Below are positions 48,073-56,799 of a DNA stretch of 64,000 nucleotides, one piece after another. How positions within the stretch are numbered: the stretch's first letter is position 1; each line of letters begins with the position of its first letter. The stretch comes from Nibribacter roseus (GTDB lineage: Bacteria > Bacteroidota > Bacteroidia > Cytophagales > Hymenobacteraceae). A program made the translations under genes and the position numbers. The DNA lies in assembly GCF_042662225.1 (NCBI RefSeq), contig NZ_JBHSYQ010000005.1:229638-293637 (forward strand). The letters are read 5' to 3'. The notes below the pieces were generated by a model. The model did no database searches and was not told the origin of the DNA. It worked only from the letters and a program-made list of their open reading frames with translations.

Positions 48073-49044
48073 ATGCTTAATCTAGCCCCCAAACATACGC
48101 ACCTTATCAAGCAGAAAGCCCAGGAACTGGGGTTTATGTACTGCGGTGTGTCAAAGGCAGAATTTCTGGGGGAAGAGGCACCCCGGCTGGAGAATTGGCT
48201 AAACCAGAAAAAGCACGGCCAAATGCACTACATGGCCAACCACTTTGACAAACGGCTAGACCCACGGCTGTTAGTGGAAGGGGCTAAATCGGTGGTGAGT
48301 TTGTTGCTGAATTATTTTCCTGAAGAAACTCAGCCCCAGGATACGTACCAAATATCCAAGTACGCGTACGGGCAAGACTATCACTTCGTCATTAAAGACA
48401 AACTTAAAACGCTGTTCCAGTATATTCAGGATGAGATAGGCGAAGTTGGCGGTAGGGTGTTTGTTGATTCGGCCCCGGTTATGGACAAAGTGTGGGCAAA
48501 GAAAAGCGGTTTGGGTTGGGTTGGTAAGAACAGTAACCTGATCAGGCCAGGTGTGGGCAGTTTCTTTTTTATTGCCGAATTGATTCTGGATTTGGAGCTG
48601 GAGCCCGATGGGCCCATAAAAGATTATTGTGGTACCTGCACCAAATGCATGGACGCTTGCCCAACCGATGCCATTTCAGAACCTTATGTGGTTGACGGCA
48701 GCAAGTGTATATCCTATTTTACTATTGAGCTGAAAGACCAGATTCCGCAGGAGGTGAACGGGAAGTTCGGGAATTGGATTTTTGGGTGTGATATTTGTCA
48801 GGATGTCTGCCCCTGGAATAGGTTTAGCAAGCCGCACCAAGAGCCTGCTTTTACCCCGCATCCAGAGTTGCTCCGCCTATCCGCGGGGGAGTGGCAGGAG
48901 CTTACTCAAGATGTGTTCGGGACAATCTTCAAAAATTCGGCCGTAAAACGAACAGGTTATAAGGGTCTAACCCGTAACCTTCGTTTTGTGGCCCATCAGG
49001 ACGAGGTTTTAAGCAGCCATCACGTTCCCGAAGACCTTGTCTAA
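48073..49044 (+). CDS. queG: Epoxyqueuosine reductase QueG
   Basis: The 323-residue protein has the QueG layout. An N-terminal cobalamin-binding DUF1730 part (GFMYCGVSKAEFLGEEAPRLENWL, MHYMANHFDKRLDPRLLVEGAKSVV) is followed by SAPVMDKVWAKKSGLGWVGKNSNLI. Two [4Fe-4S] motifs follow: CGTCTKCMDACPTDAI (about residue 189) and CDICQDVCPWNRF (about residue 237). It catalyses the last step of queuosine synthesis in tRNA, reducing epoxyqueuosine. It lacks the C-terminal HEAT-repeat extension some QueG proteins have; short forms are usual in Bacteroidota. Confidence 0.96.
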   Translation: MLNLAPKHTHLIKQKAQELGFMYCGVSKAEFLGEEAPRLENWLNQKKHGQMHYMANHFDKRLDPRLLVEGAKSVVSLLLNYFPEETQPQDTYQISKYAYGQDYHFVIKDKLKTLFQYIQDEIGEVGGRVFVDSAPVMDKVWAKKSGLGWVGKNSNLIRPGVGSFFFIAELILDLELEPDGPIKDYCGTCTKCMDACPTDAISEPYVVDGSKCISYFTIELKDQIPQEVNGKFGNWIFGCDICQDVCPWNRFSKPHQEPAFTPHPELLRLSAGEWQELTQDVFGTIFKNSAVKRTGYKGLTRNLRFVAHQDEVLSSHHVPEDLV

Positions 49045-49203
49045 AATGGTGTAGTAAGAACTTGGGAAGCGCTTGTAGCACCATGCCTGTAAAGCTTCTA
49101 ATTCATTTCTTACTAGCATGCGCATGCTTTTTCTTAGCTCTTTCTCAAACAATTTTGGGTCAAAGCTCACTTTGTCCAAAATCAATTTTACGTACTCCAA
49201 CAT
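49009..49203 (-). CDS. Small conserved-looking hypothetical protein, overlapping queG tail to tail
   Basis: The 64-residue product (MLEYVKLILDKVSFDPKLFEKEL...) is helical, with basic/hydrophobic periodicity and an aromatic C-terminal part (LQAWCYKRFPSSYYTILDKVF). Its last 36 bp overlap the queG 3' end on the opposite strand. I believe similar small proteins occur in related genomes, but I cannot verify this. No signal peptide. Confidence 0.6.
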   Translation of the reverse strand: MLEYVKLILDKVSFDPKLFEKELRKSMRMLVRNELEALQAWCYKRFPSSYYTILDKVFGNVMAA

Positions 49204-49308
49204 GGTCTTAATTATAGTTAGGTGAATGTGTATTTTGTTAAGGACTACTATATACGTGTGAAGCCACCAAAAAGCTGCTGTATTTATACTGATTTTTCTG
49301 AGTAAATA

Positions 49309-49346
49309 ACAAAAAAAGCAGCCCTGTGAAGGGCTGCTTTTTTAAT
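49309..49346 (-). terminator. Intrinsic terminator of the ferritin-like pair
   Basis: Stem AAAAAAGCAGCCC (49312-49324) / GGGCTGCTTTTTT (49331-49343), symmetrical A/T runs, 18 bp past the stop at 49364. Confidence 0.88.
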
Positions 49347-49363
49347 AGCTTTAGTTTCAAGAA

Positions 49364-50206
49364 CTAGGCTATGAATGGGTCTACTATAGCCTGTACCTGT
49401 GCCATGGTCAGCGGCTCATCAAATGCCTCTGAAGCAGTAGCAGCAGTTATGTCCGGATCAGTATTAGTCATGATATCCACGCCTGCTTGTGTGGTGACGC
49501 CCTCGCCTTCATAAACAGACTGCGGAGCTCCGTGTGCCTGGGTTAAGGTGATCCAAGGCTTCAGGTTGCCATTGTCTGGTGTACTGCTCATGCCAGCGCG
49601 CATTAGGCGGATGTGCGCCGCGTGGCGGGCCTCTACAGAGTGAATCTGCAAGGCTGCCTGCAATACTGTGTCATTGCTTATTAAATTAGCAGCCTGCCCT
49701 TTATAAGCACGTACTCCAGTATCTTCTAGGGCCTGAGCTACTGTCAGAAACTTGGCGTAGTTGCTGAACGCATCTGCATACGGCCCGTTACCGGACCCAT
49801 TGCCACCTGTGAGGTCAAAGTTAGGCATTGGGTTTGGTGTGGCGTTTAACTGAGTAATGGTTTGCTGCAGCAAGGTTACGTGGGCAATTTCATGGTCTCT
49901 TATTTTTGTAATGGCTCCCATAGGTGCTCCCGTCGGAATAAGCCCCGAACTATTCAATGCTGCTTTGTAAAATTCAGCCTCTAGGTGCTCAAGAGTAAGG
50001 GCAAACTGTAACACGCCTACCACGCCAGATGTGTTTTGACCATAGGCTTTCTTGAAAACAGAAGACAGGGCCAGTGGCACGGCGGCTAAAGCTACTTTGC
50101 TTCCAAAGCCCGACATGTGTTTGAAAACGCTGCGGCGGTTGTCTACGCGGTCATATATCTCTGGATCTACTTTGGCTATCTCTCTGAAAATGTTTAGAAT
50201 ATTCAT
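49364..50206 (-). CDS. Ferritin-like domain protein (ferritin_2 type), A
   Basis: The 280-residue protein carries a four-helix ferritin_2-like domain with Glu/His ligand patterns in each helix: FALTLEHLEAEFYKAAL, IRDHEIAHVTLLQQTI, AQALEDTGVRAYKGQAA and IHSVEARHAAHIRLMRAG. The N-terminal ~55 residues (IYDRVDNRRSVFKHMSGFGSKVALAAVPLALSSVFKKAYGQ) look like an export signal or anchor with a hydrophobic stretch. It is probably periplasmic and might bind iron or react with oxidants. The gene lies 28 bp downstream of a second ferritin-like gene; together they form an operon. Confidence 0.85.
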   Translation of the reverse strand: MNILNIFREIAKVDPEIYDRVDNRRSVFKHMSGFGSKVALAAVPLALSSVFKKAYGQNTSGVVGVLQFALTLEHLEAEFYKAALNSSGLIPTGAPMGAITKIRDHEIAHVTLLQQTITQLNATPNPMPNFDLTGGNGSGNGPYADAFSNYAKFLTVAQALEDTGVRAYKGQAANLISNDTVLQAALQIHSVEARHAAHIRLMRAGMSSTPDNGNLKPWITLTQAHGAPQSVYEGEGVTTQAGVDIMTNTDPDITAATASEAFDEPLTMAQVQAIVDPFIA

Positions 50207-50234
50207 AGGAATTAGATTTAGGGGAAAACTTAAC

Positions 50235-50924
50235 TTATGGTAACTGACTGGTTATGGTGGTCGTGATGAACGGGTCTGCTGCTTGCAACACAGCAGAAGG
50301 CATCATGGCGGGGTCTAAACCTTGTGCGTTGGCAGAGTCAGAGAAAGTGCCGTTGCTGAGCATGTCTCTAATCCAGGCGGCATGACGGGCTTCAACAGAT
50401 ACTATTTTACCCGCTATTACCAAATAATCAGCGTTAGAGATCAAGTTCCCTGCGCCGTTGTAGGCAGAAACACCCAAGTCTTCAAACGTGCGGGCGGTGG
50501 TAAGCACAGAGTTTCGGTCGTTGAAGTTGACGGCAGAAAAATCTACCTGCAGGTCACCAATGGCATCTGAGCCCAGGGCAGCTTTGAAAAAATCGCGGTG
50601 TGCAATTTCATGGTCCCTAATGTCCTTCAGCAGGTTCGTCTCCATAGTAGACATATTGGCGTATGGAGTGGCAATTACTTTAGTATAAAAAGCCGCCTCC
50701 AGCTGCTCTAGCGCATAGGCAAAATTCAATATGCCGGTGTCATTATTGGTGAGCGTGGCGTTCATGTTGTTCATGCCGCCTTCGTCATCGTCGCCGCAGC
50801 CGGTAAGTAATACAGCAGTGGTTGCCATGCCTATGCCTGTATAACGAATGAAGTTCCGACGGTTCACCGGGTTCATTAAGTCTTCAAAGGCAACACGATT
50901 GGGGGTTTTGTTGTTTTTAATCAT
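50235..50924 (-). CDS. Ferritin-like domain protein (ferritin_2 type), B, Tat/lipoprotein signal
   Basis: The 229-residue protein begins MIKNNKTPNRVAFEDLMNPVNRRNFIRYTGIG, a twin-arginine-like motif (NRRNFIR), followed by a hydrophobic segment and a lipobox VLLTGCGDDD. It should thus be exported, possibly folded, and lipid-anchored. The ferritin_2 domain has AYALEQLEAAFYTKVI, IRDHEIAHRDFFKAAL, ARTFEDLGVSAYNGAG and IVSVEARHAAWIRDML, with the metal-ligand Glu/His retained. It heads the two-gene operon with 49364-50206. Confidence 0.87.
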   Translation of the reverse strand: MIKNNKTPNRVAFEDLMNPVNRRNFIRYTGIGMATTAVLLTGCGDDDEGGMNNMNATLTNNDTGILNFAYALEQLEAAFYTKVIATPYANMSTMETNLLKDIRDHEIAHRDFFKAALGSDAIGDLQVDFSAVNFNDRNSVLTTARTFEDLGVSAYNGAGNLISNADYLVIAGKIVSVEARHAAWIRDMLSNGTFSDSANAQGLDPAMMPSAVLQAADPFITTTITSQLP

Positions 50925-51182
50925 AAACGTTAATGGTTAAGTGGAACTCCTCGCCTCAGAAACTCTTCATTTCCTCTCAGCTTTTCTTCTTCAGCAGCAG
51001 CTGAATACTAGAAGAACAAGTCATTACCCATTATGTTTATGAAAAATTTAAAATAATTAATTTTTTATTGTACAAATCTTATTGATCAATCAACGCATAG
51101 ATGTTTTACAGGTCACTACGTCTGTATTTTGTACATTTGAAAACAAGTGCCCGCTCTTTCTGGGCTGTTTTTCTTAAAATTG

Positions 51183-52616
51183 ATGAAAAAGGGAATTGGG
51201 TTTTTACTGTGGTTACTTTGCTGGGCAAGCTTTTGTCAGGCTCAGGAACTTACTGTAGAATATGGCCCTACGGTCGTTCCCATTGACCAGTATTTCACTA
51301 TTTCGCTTAAGTCATCACCAACACGGCCGGCCAAAGTAGAGGGATTTCCCGAGATTGAGGGGCTGCAAAAGAGTACACAGCGGCAGGTGAAGTCTACTTA
51401 TACTACTGGCGGGGTTACTACAGTGGTTTTTACAATTACGCAGCAGTATGCCCCATTGCGTGAGGGAGAAATACCCATTAAACCTTTTACCCTTACCGTT
51501 GATGGTGCCACCGTAAACGCGCCGGCCGCTACTTTAAAAGTGGTAGCGTCACTTCCGCCTGGCCAGGTGCCTTTGGATTCTCTGCCCGCCACCGCTGGTC
51601 CTGCCAATACTCCTGAGTTTGTAGAAGTAAAGGAAAATGCCTTTCTGACGCTGCACTTGCCCAAAACCCAAGTGTATGCCGGTGAAGGAGTGCCCTTGTC
51701 GTTGTGGTTTTACGTGGCAGAAACTGATCTGAACCTGCTAGATTTTCATGAGTTTGAACCACAGATTCTAGAAATAATAAGGCAGTTGAAACAAGCCAGT
51801 GTGCTGGAGGAGGTGCTGGAGCAGCGGGAGATTCTACCCGAAAAGGTGAAGGTAGGGGAGAAAGACTTTACACGGTTTAAATTATATGAGGCCGTTCTAT
51901 TTCCTATCACAGCCAAAGACCTGTTGTTCCCGCCGGTGAGCTTGCGCATGATCAAGTATAAACTTGCCAAAGACCCGAGCCTTTTGCGTCAGAACAGAAT
52001 GCCGGAGTACAAAACGTATTCTACTCCTTCTAAAAGGGTGGCGGTTCGACCTCTGCCGCCGCACCCTTTGCGCGACCAGGTGGCGGTAGGTGTTTTCAGA
52101 TTACGGGAACAGCTGTCAAAAAATGAAATTGCCCTGAACCAGAACCTGGTTTACCAAATGCGCATTGAGGGGGAGGGAAACATAAATGCGCTGCCTTTGC
52201 CACAGGGCATTGGCATTTCCAGCGAGCTGGAAATTTATCCGCCGGAAGTAAGGCAGGCTACCAGCTTCAGCCAAGGTAGGATTACAGGTTACAAGACGTT
52301 CCGGTATTTTATGGTGGGCCGGCAAGCTGGGGTTTATCCATTAAATGAACTCTTTCAATGGGTGTATTTTAACCCTGTAACTGCCCGCTATGATACCCTC
52401 AGGCCTAGTGTGACAGTGCGGGTGAGGGGGCAGGAAGATCAGAATTTATTTATAAGAGCTCAGGATGTGGGCAATTTTTACAGTATCATTGACACAGAAA
52501 GTAATCAGCTCATTGATTTAGACCAATTTAAGGAGGTTCAGCTTTACACCAATGTGGTGCTGGCGGTCATGGGGCTGGTTGCCTTGTTTATTTTCATCTA
52601 TAAAGGAAATGAGTAA
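51183..52616 (+). CDS. batD: BatD-family exported membrane protein
   Basis: Starting at the ATG at 51183 (MKKGIGFLLWLLCWASFCQAQ) gives 477 residues with a signal peptide; the frame upstream to 51147 is not needed. BatD hallmarks are ELTVEYGPTVVPIDQYFTISLK, GLQKSTQRQVKSTYTTGG, FTITQQYAPLREGEIPI, the repeated beta-sandwich domains and a single C-terminal transmembrane helix (LYTNVVLAVMGLVALFIFIYK). BatD belongs to the Bat (Bacteroides aerotolerance) proteins, but no batA/B/C/E genes adjoin. It overlaps aroC by 8 bp. Confidence 0.88.
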   Translation: MKKGIGFLLWLLCWASFCQAQELTVEYGPTVVPIDQYFTISLKSSPTRPAKVEGFPEIEGLQKSTQRQVKSTYTTGGVTTVVFTITQQYAPLREGEIPIKPFTLTVDGATVNAPAATLKVVASLPPGQVPLDSLPATAGPANTPEFVEVKENAFLTLHLPKTQVYAGEGVPLSLWFYVAETDLNLLDFHEFEPQILEIIRQLKQASVLEEVLEQREILPEKVKVGEKDFTRFKLYEAVLFPITAKDLLFPPVSLRMIKYKLAKDPSLLRQNRMPEYKTYSTPSKRVAVRPLPPHPLRDQVAVGVFRLREQLSKNEIALNQNLVYQMRIEGEGNINALPLPQGIGISSELEIYPPEVRQATSFSQGRITGYKTFRYFMVGRQAGVYPLNELFQWVYFNPVTARYDTLRPSVTVRVRGQEDQNLFIRAQDVGNFYSIIDTESNQLIDLDQFKEVQLYTNVVLAVMGLVALFIFIYKGNE

Positions 52617-53691
52617 CACGTACGGGTCCATATTCAGGATCACCACTTTTGGGGAATCGCACGGCACGGCCGTAGGCGTAATTGTTGACGGTTGCCCCGC
52701 CGGTTTGCCAATCACCGTAGAAGAGATTCAGGCTGCCTTAGACCGCCGCAGGCCAGGTCAGTCTAAAATCACTACTCCGCGCGACGAGAAGGACCAGGTG
52801 CAGATTTTATCGGGCATCTTCAATGGCCACACCCAAGGCACACCCATTGCCATGGCGGTTTTCAACAAAGACCAGGCGAGCCACGACTATTCGCACATTG
52901 AGAAAGCATTCAGGCCCTCACACGCAGACTATACCTACACAGCAAAATATGGCAGCCGTGACCATCGTGGCGGCGGGCGCAGTTCGGCTCGTGAAACCTT
53001 GGCCCGTGTGGCAGCAGGTGTCTTAGCGCAGAAATTTTTGGCCCAAAAAGGCATACAGGTGACCTCTTACGTGTCTCAGGTTGGTAATATTAATGCCCCG
53101 GCAGATTATTCTCAAATAGATCTAAGCCAGGTAGACAGCAACATAGTGCGTTGCCCTCACCCAGAAACGGCCGATGAAATGATCAAGCTGATTGAGGAGA
53201 CCCGAGACAAATTAGATACTATTGGTGGAGTGGTTTCCTGTGTGGTGAAAGGTGTGCCCGCCGGCTTAGGTGAGCCTGTATTTGATAAGCTTCATGCAGA
53301 ATTGGGCAAAGCCATGCTGAGCATTAACGCCGTGAAAGGTTTTGAGTACGGCAGTGGCTTTGAGGGAGTGAGCATGTACGGCTCTGAACACAATGATGTC
53401 TTCTACACCGATGAAGAAGGAAACGTGAAAACGCGTACAAACCATTCAGGAGGAATACAGGGTGGTATCTCCAACGGGCAGGATATTTATTTCAAAGTAG
53501 CCTTCAAGCCGGTTGCCACCATTCTGCAAACTCAAACCACCATTGACAAAGAAGGTCAGGAGATACAGCTGCAAGGCAAAGGCCGCCATGATCCATGTGT
53601 GTTGCCACGCGCCGTGCCTATTGTAGACGCCATGGCTGCACTGGTACTCGCTGACTTTGTATTGCGTCAGCGCACGAACCGGATAGACTAG
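52609..53691 (+). CDS. aroC: Chorismate synthase
   Basis: The ATG at 52609 gives MSNTYGSIFRITTFGESHGTAVGVIVDGCPAGL, the standard chorismate synthase start, and 360 residues, the standard length; in-frame codons upstream belong to the batD overlap. Signatures are RRRPGQSKITTPRDEKD, HADYTYTAKYGSRDHRGGGRSSARETLARVAAG and RTNHSGGIQGGISNGQDIYFKVAFKP. It converts 5-enolpyruvylshikimate-3-phosphate to chorismate using reduced FMN, the last common step of aromatic amino-acid synthesis. It is translationally coupled to batD. Confidence 0.97.
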   Translation: MSNTYGSIFRITTFGESHGTAVGVIVDGCPAGLPITVEEIQAALDRRRPGQSKITTPRDEKDQVQILSGIFNGHTQGTPIAMAVFNKDQASHDYSHIEKAFRPSHADYTYTAKYGSRDHRGGGRSSARETLARVAAGVLAQKFLAQKGIQVTSYVSQVGNINAPADYSQIDLSQVDSNIVRCPHPETADEMIKLIEETRDKLDTIGGVVSCVVKGVPAGLGEPVFDKLHAELGKAMLSINAVKGFEYGSGFEGVSMYGSEHNDVFYTDEEGNVKTRTNHSGGIQGGISNGQDIYFKVAFKPVATILQTQTTIDKEGQEIQLQGKGRHDPCVLPRAVPIVDAMAALVLADFVLRQRTNRID

Positions 53692-53698
53692 CCTTCTT

Positions 53699-53739
53699 CT
53701 GTTTCTGGCCTATTTTTCTATAAGTAGGTCAGAAACAGG
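53699..53739. repeat. IR40 palindrome, copy 23
   Basis: CTGTTTCTGGCCTATTTTTC with ATAAGTAGGTCAGAAACAGG. The CTGG/TCAG arm variant is compensated on both sides. It begins 8 bp after the aroC stop. Confidence 0.75.
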
Positions 53740-53779
53740 GTGGGGTGTAATTTAATTCCGAAAGAGTTTTACCTTTTGC

Positions 53780-54450
53780 ACGCATTCCAGATACTCCCCC
53801 TTTGAAGGGGGCAAGGGGGATGTTTACACAAGCAGATCCACGCATTCCTGATCTTTCTCTTTTGCGGTCATCCTGAGCGCTAGCCGAAGGATCTAACGAA
53901 GACGCAGTTCTTCTACCGGCACTTTTACTCCCACTCCCGCTGTACCCTCTGCCGTTGTTGCGTGTTCTCACCAACAACTTAATGAGCTTTTGCTCCCATT
54001 GCCTCTCTTGCTGAACCTCTAGCTTTCTTTTCTCCCTGCTAAGGTTTGTCACTTTTCTCCTTGATGAGAAAAGTAACCAAAAGAATCAAGAAGCCCCTGA
54101 CTCGCTGCCGCTCAGACAAAAGGGGCTTCAGTAAATTTACCACCTGGCCAGCGTGCGAAGTTCCATCGCCACGGTGGCTACTGCTAAATTGAACCTGCGT
54201 CTGGTGCTCTCGCTAAGCGCCNNNNNNNNNNNNNNNNNNNNNNNNNNNNNNNNNNNNNNNNNNNNNNNNNNNNNNNNNNNNNNNNNNNNNNNNNNNNNNN
54301 NNNNNNNNNNNNNNNNNNNNNNNNNTGCCCTTGGCACTGCGTTGCCCGCTCCCGCAGGAACCTCTAAGGAGGGTGTGGTATCTACTTTTGTATTTTCTAG
54401 ACTCGTGACTCAGCACTCTAGACTCAGGATTCATTTAGGAGGGGTTGTTT
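53780..54450. repeat. ~600-bp dispersed non-coding repeat, copy 2, with assembly gap
   Basis: Inverted relative of 13428-14010: the CCCCCTTTGAAGGGGG palindrome with GATGTTTACAC, TCATCCTGAGCGCTAGCCGA, the AAAAGTAACCAAAAGAATCA block, and GGCACTGCGTTGCCCGCTCC. Bases 54222-54325 are N (104). The gene-free gap 53692-54530 consists of this element and IR40 copies 23 and 24. Confidence 0.8.
54222..54325. other. Assembly gap (104 N)
   Basis: A run of N inside the second copy of the ~600-bp repeat. In copy 1 the flanking sequences (GCCAAGGGCA and GGCGCTTAGCG) are separated by only about 4 bp, so the true gap could be tiny or could hold an insertion. Confidence 0.95.
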
Positions 54451-54464
54451 TCCACGCATTTCTA

Positions 54465-54510
54465 AGTACGTTTTGGGGCTGATTTTCCAAAATCAGCCCC
54501 AAAACGTACT
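54465..54510. repeat. IR40 palindrome, copy 24 (perfect, 22-bp arms)
   Basis: Arms 54465-54486 and 54489-54510 are exact complements with a 2-nt loop. The core GGGGCTGATTTT/AAAATCAGCCCC differs from the consensus on both sides. It lies 21 bp past the stop of the antiporter gene. Confidence 0.88.
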
Positions 54511-54530
54511 TTAATTGTTGTAGATATCTA

Positions 54531-55907
54531 TTACAAAATAACAAGAACCCACACCAGAAACAGTACCGGCAGTAAGTATATCAACGAGTACTTGAACATG
54601 TACTGGAAGAACGGCGGCATTTTAACACCTGCCTGCTCGGCAATGGCTTTCACCATGAAATTAGGCCCGTTGCCAATATAAGTCATGGCGCCAAATAATA
54701 CCGCTCCAATAGAAATGGCTTCCAGAATCAACAGGGTTTCTGGTGCCTGTGAAAGGCCTGCCGCAAAGTCTCTCACGTTTGCCACATTGGCGTAGTTAAG
54801 ATCATATTTCGCCATACCCAATGAAAGGAAGTTGGCATAGGTAGGGGCATTGTCTAAGATACCAGAAAGCGAGCCGGTTACCCAGTAGAATACGGATGGC
54901 GTTAATTTAGCGGCAAACTCAGGCGATGAAGCCAGTTCAGCTGAAAGCTGCAGGGCCGGCATCATGGTGAAGAAAATACCAAAGAATAAGAACACCACTT
55001 CCATAATGGGGTCAAAGGAGAAGTGGTTACCGTTCAAGGCAGTGCGGCTGGCAAATTTAAAGCAAAGAATGGCGGCCGATAGCTGAATAACTTCCCGCAC
55101 AAAAGATACTCTCACTCCGCCTTCCATCGGAATGTAAGGCAGCCACTCATAAGAAGAAGGGTTCAGGAAAGTGGCGCCAATAATCACCCCTAGCCAAACT
55201 AAGTTCCGCCTTCCAGTAAAATAGAATTCAGTTTTTGCCTCTACGCGCGCTTTCACGGCTGGATTAGGCACAAAACCTTCTTTATTAAGTCGGTCTTTGA
55301 AGAAGAAGATCGTGCAAAGGGAGCCTACCGCAAGAAGCCAAGGGGTGAACAGGTGTTGCAACGTCCAGAAAAAAGGAATCCCTTTTAAGAAACCAATGAA
55401 CAGCGGTGGGTCACCAAGAGGGGTAAGCATGCCGCCGGCGTTACTCACTATGAAAATGAAGAAAACTATTTGGTAAGGCTTAATGCGGTGGTTGTTTAAC
55501 CTGATAAAAGGTCTGATTAACAACAACGATGCACCAGTTGTACCAATAAAGTTGGCAAGCACAGCGCCCAAAAATAAAATGCCCACATTTATTAGAGGTG
55601 TGGCATTGGCATTGGCATTGATATAGATACCGCCAGCAGCTACATAAAGCGCACTTAATAAAATAGCGAAAGAAGCGTATTCAGCTAAAGTTTCGGCTGG
55701 CATGTGGGTGTCATGCAGTACAAACAGGTAATAGGCCAGTACCAGCAGGCCTAGCCCTACGGAAATAACTTTAAAGTTTTTGTGCCAGAAATGGGCAAAG
55801 AATATAGGGCCAGTGGCAATAAGGCCAATCAAAATCGCAAAAGGTGCAATCAGAAAACCAGGCACATCTGGTGGTGTAGCGGACAGCAAAACTGTGGCGT
55901 TAGGCAT
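54531..55907 (-). CDS. Sodium:proton antiporter-like membrane protein (NhaD/CitMHS type)
   Basis: The 458-residue inner-membrane protein has about 12 hydrophobic segments. Ion-transporter-superfamily features are the NFIGTTGASLLLIRPFI segment, the IVSNAGGMLTPLGDPPLFIGFLKG loop, and SLSGILDNAPTYANFLSLG, a second D-N-A-P-T-type loop. These belong to the NhaD/arsenical-pump fold that exchanges Na+ for H+ or carries citrate. A short hexanucleotide repeat (GGCATT units near 55602-55620) encodes NANANA. IR40 copy 24 follows the stop. Confidence 0.87.
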   Translation of the reverse strand: MPNATVLLSATPPDVPGFLIAPFAILIGLIATGPIFFAHFWHKNFKVISVGLGLLVLAYYLFVLHDTHMPAETLAEYASFAILLSALYVAAGGIYINANANATPLINVGILFLGAVLANFIGTTGASLLLIRPFIRLNNHRIKPYQIVFFIFIVSNAGGMLTPLGDPPLFIGFLKGIPFFWTLQHLFTPWLLAVGSLCTIFFFKDRLNKEGFVPNPAVKARVEAKTEFYFTGRRNLVWLGVIIGATFLNPSSYEWLPYIPMEGGVRVSFVREVIQLSAAILCFKFASRTALNGNHFSFDPIMEVVFLFFGIFFTMMPALQLSAELASSPEFAAKLTPSVFYWVTGSLSGILDNAPTYANFLSLGMAKYDLNYANVANVRDFAAGLSQAPETLLILEAISIGAVLFGAMTYIGNGPNFMVKAIAEQAGVKMPPFFQYMFKYSLIYLLPVLFLVWVLVIL

Positions 55908-56113
55908 AAGAGCGTGGTGGTTTGTTTTTAATTAGTGGGGCAAAGGTACGGTTTCTGTGTTAAATGAGGGCCGTGTTTTGCCCATTTCTGCCCTATGCCT
56001 TTGATTGCGCAATGGGTAGTTCCCTATATGTAACTAACAGGTGTCAATTTTTCTGACTAATTTTGGAAACTTAAACGCTATGCTATAAGTTTTTACCTTA
56101 AACAGAGATAGCC

Positions 56114-56731
56114 ATGACTGAAAATACAACCAAACCGGTTTCTGTGTACGCTGAGGCGAACCCAAATCCGGAATCAATGAAATTTGTTTTGAACTCCGTG
56201 TTGCTTGGAGAGGGAGGGAGTGTCGATTACCCTTCTGTGGAAAGCGCAGCGGAGTCTCCGTTTGCTCAGGAGCTGTTCAACTTTGACTATGTGTCAAGAG
56301 TGTTCATTGCCAGTAATTTTGTAACCGTTACTAAAAACACTCCTATTGCCTGGGCACAACTGATACCTGAGCTAAGAACGTTTATTAAATCATATGTAGA
56401 GGCTGGTGGCCCTATTTTCTTAGGTACGCCTACTACTTCAACGGCTGCTTCCGCTGCGGCAGAGGTACCGTCAGATCTTTCAGCCGAAGACACTGAAATT
56501 TCTCAGAAGGTAATTGACCTTCTGGAAAATTACGTGCGTCCGGCAGTAGAGCAAGACGGAGGTAACATTACTTTCCGTTCTTACAAAGATGGTGTGGTGA
56601 CTGTAAATCTTCAGGGTTCTTGCAGCGGCTGCCCATCGGCTACCGTTACCCTGAAAGCTGGTATTGAAAACCTGCTTAAGCGCATGGTGCCTCAAGTGCA
56701 GGAAGTAGTAGCTGAGGGGGTAGTACTGTAA
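56114..56731 (+). CDS. Nfu/NifU-family Fe-S cluster carrier
   Basis: The 205-residue cytoplasmic protein has an N-terminal Nfu_N domain (about 5-100: VYAEANPNPESMKFVLNSVLL ... VFIASNFVTVTKN). A linker and the C-terminal NifU-like domain follow (about 125-203), with the cluster-binding C-x-x-C in GSCSGCPSATVTLKAGIENLLK. It accepts [4Fe-4S] clusters from the assembly machinery and passes them to target enzymes. A TAATTTTG box (56058-56065) is a plausible -7 element. The terminator at 56765-56799 closes the unit. Confidence 0.93.
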   Translation: MTENTTKPVSVYAEANPNPESMKFVLNSVLLGEGGSVDYPSVESAAESPFAQELFNFDYVSRVFIASNFVTVTKNTPIAWAQLIPELRTFIKSYVEAGGPIFLGTPTTSTAASAAAEVPSDLSAEDTEISQKVIDLLENYVRPAVEQDGGNITFRSYKDGVVTVNLQGSCSGCPSATVTLKAGIENLLKRMVPQVQEVVAEGVVL

Positions 56732-56764
56732 AGTTTACCATTCCTTAATAAAGTATTCTTCATG

Positions 56765-56799
56765 AAAATAGCCTCACCATTTATGGTGGGGCTATTTTT
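56765..56799 (+). terminator. Intrinsic terminator of the Nfu gene
   Basis: 16-bp arms (56765-56780 with 56783-56798, one G-T pair), a 2-nt loop and a T-run. Confidence 0.88.

Noticed and set aside
53729..54052. 107-codon minus-strand frame after aroC
   Set aside because: Made of IR40 copy 23 and the dispersed repeat blocks.
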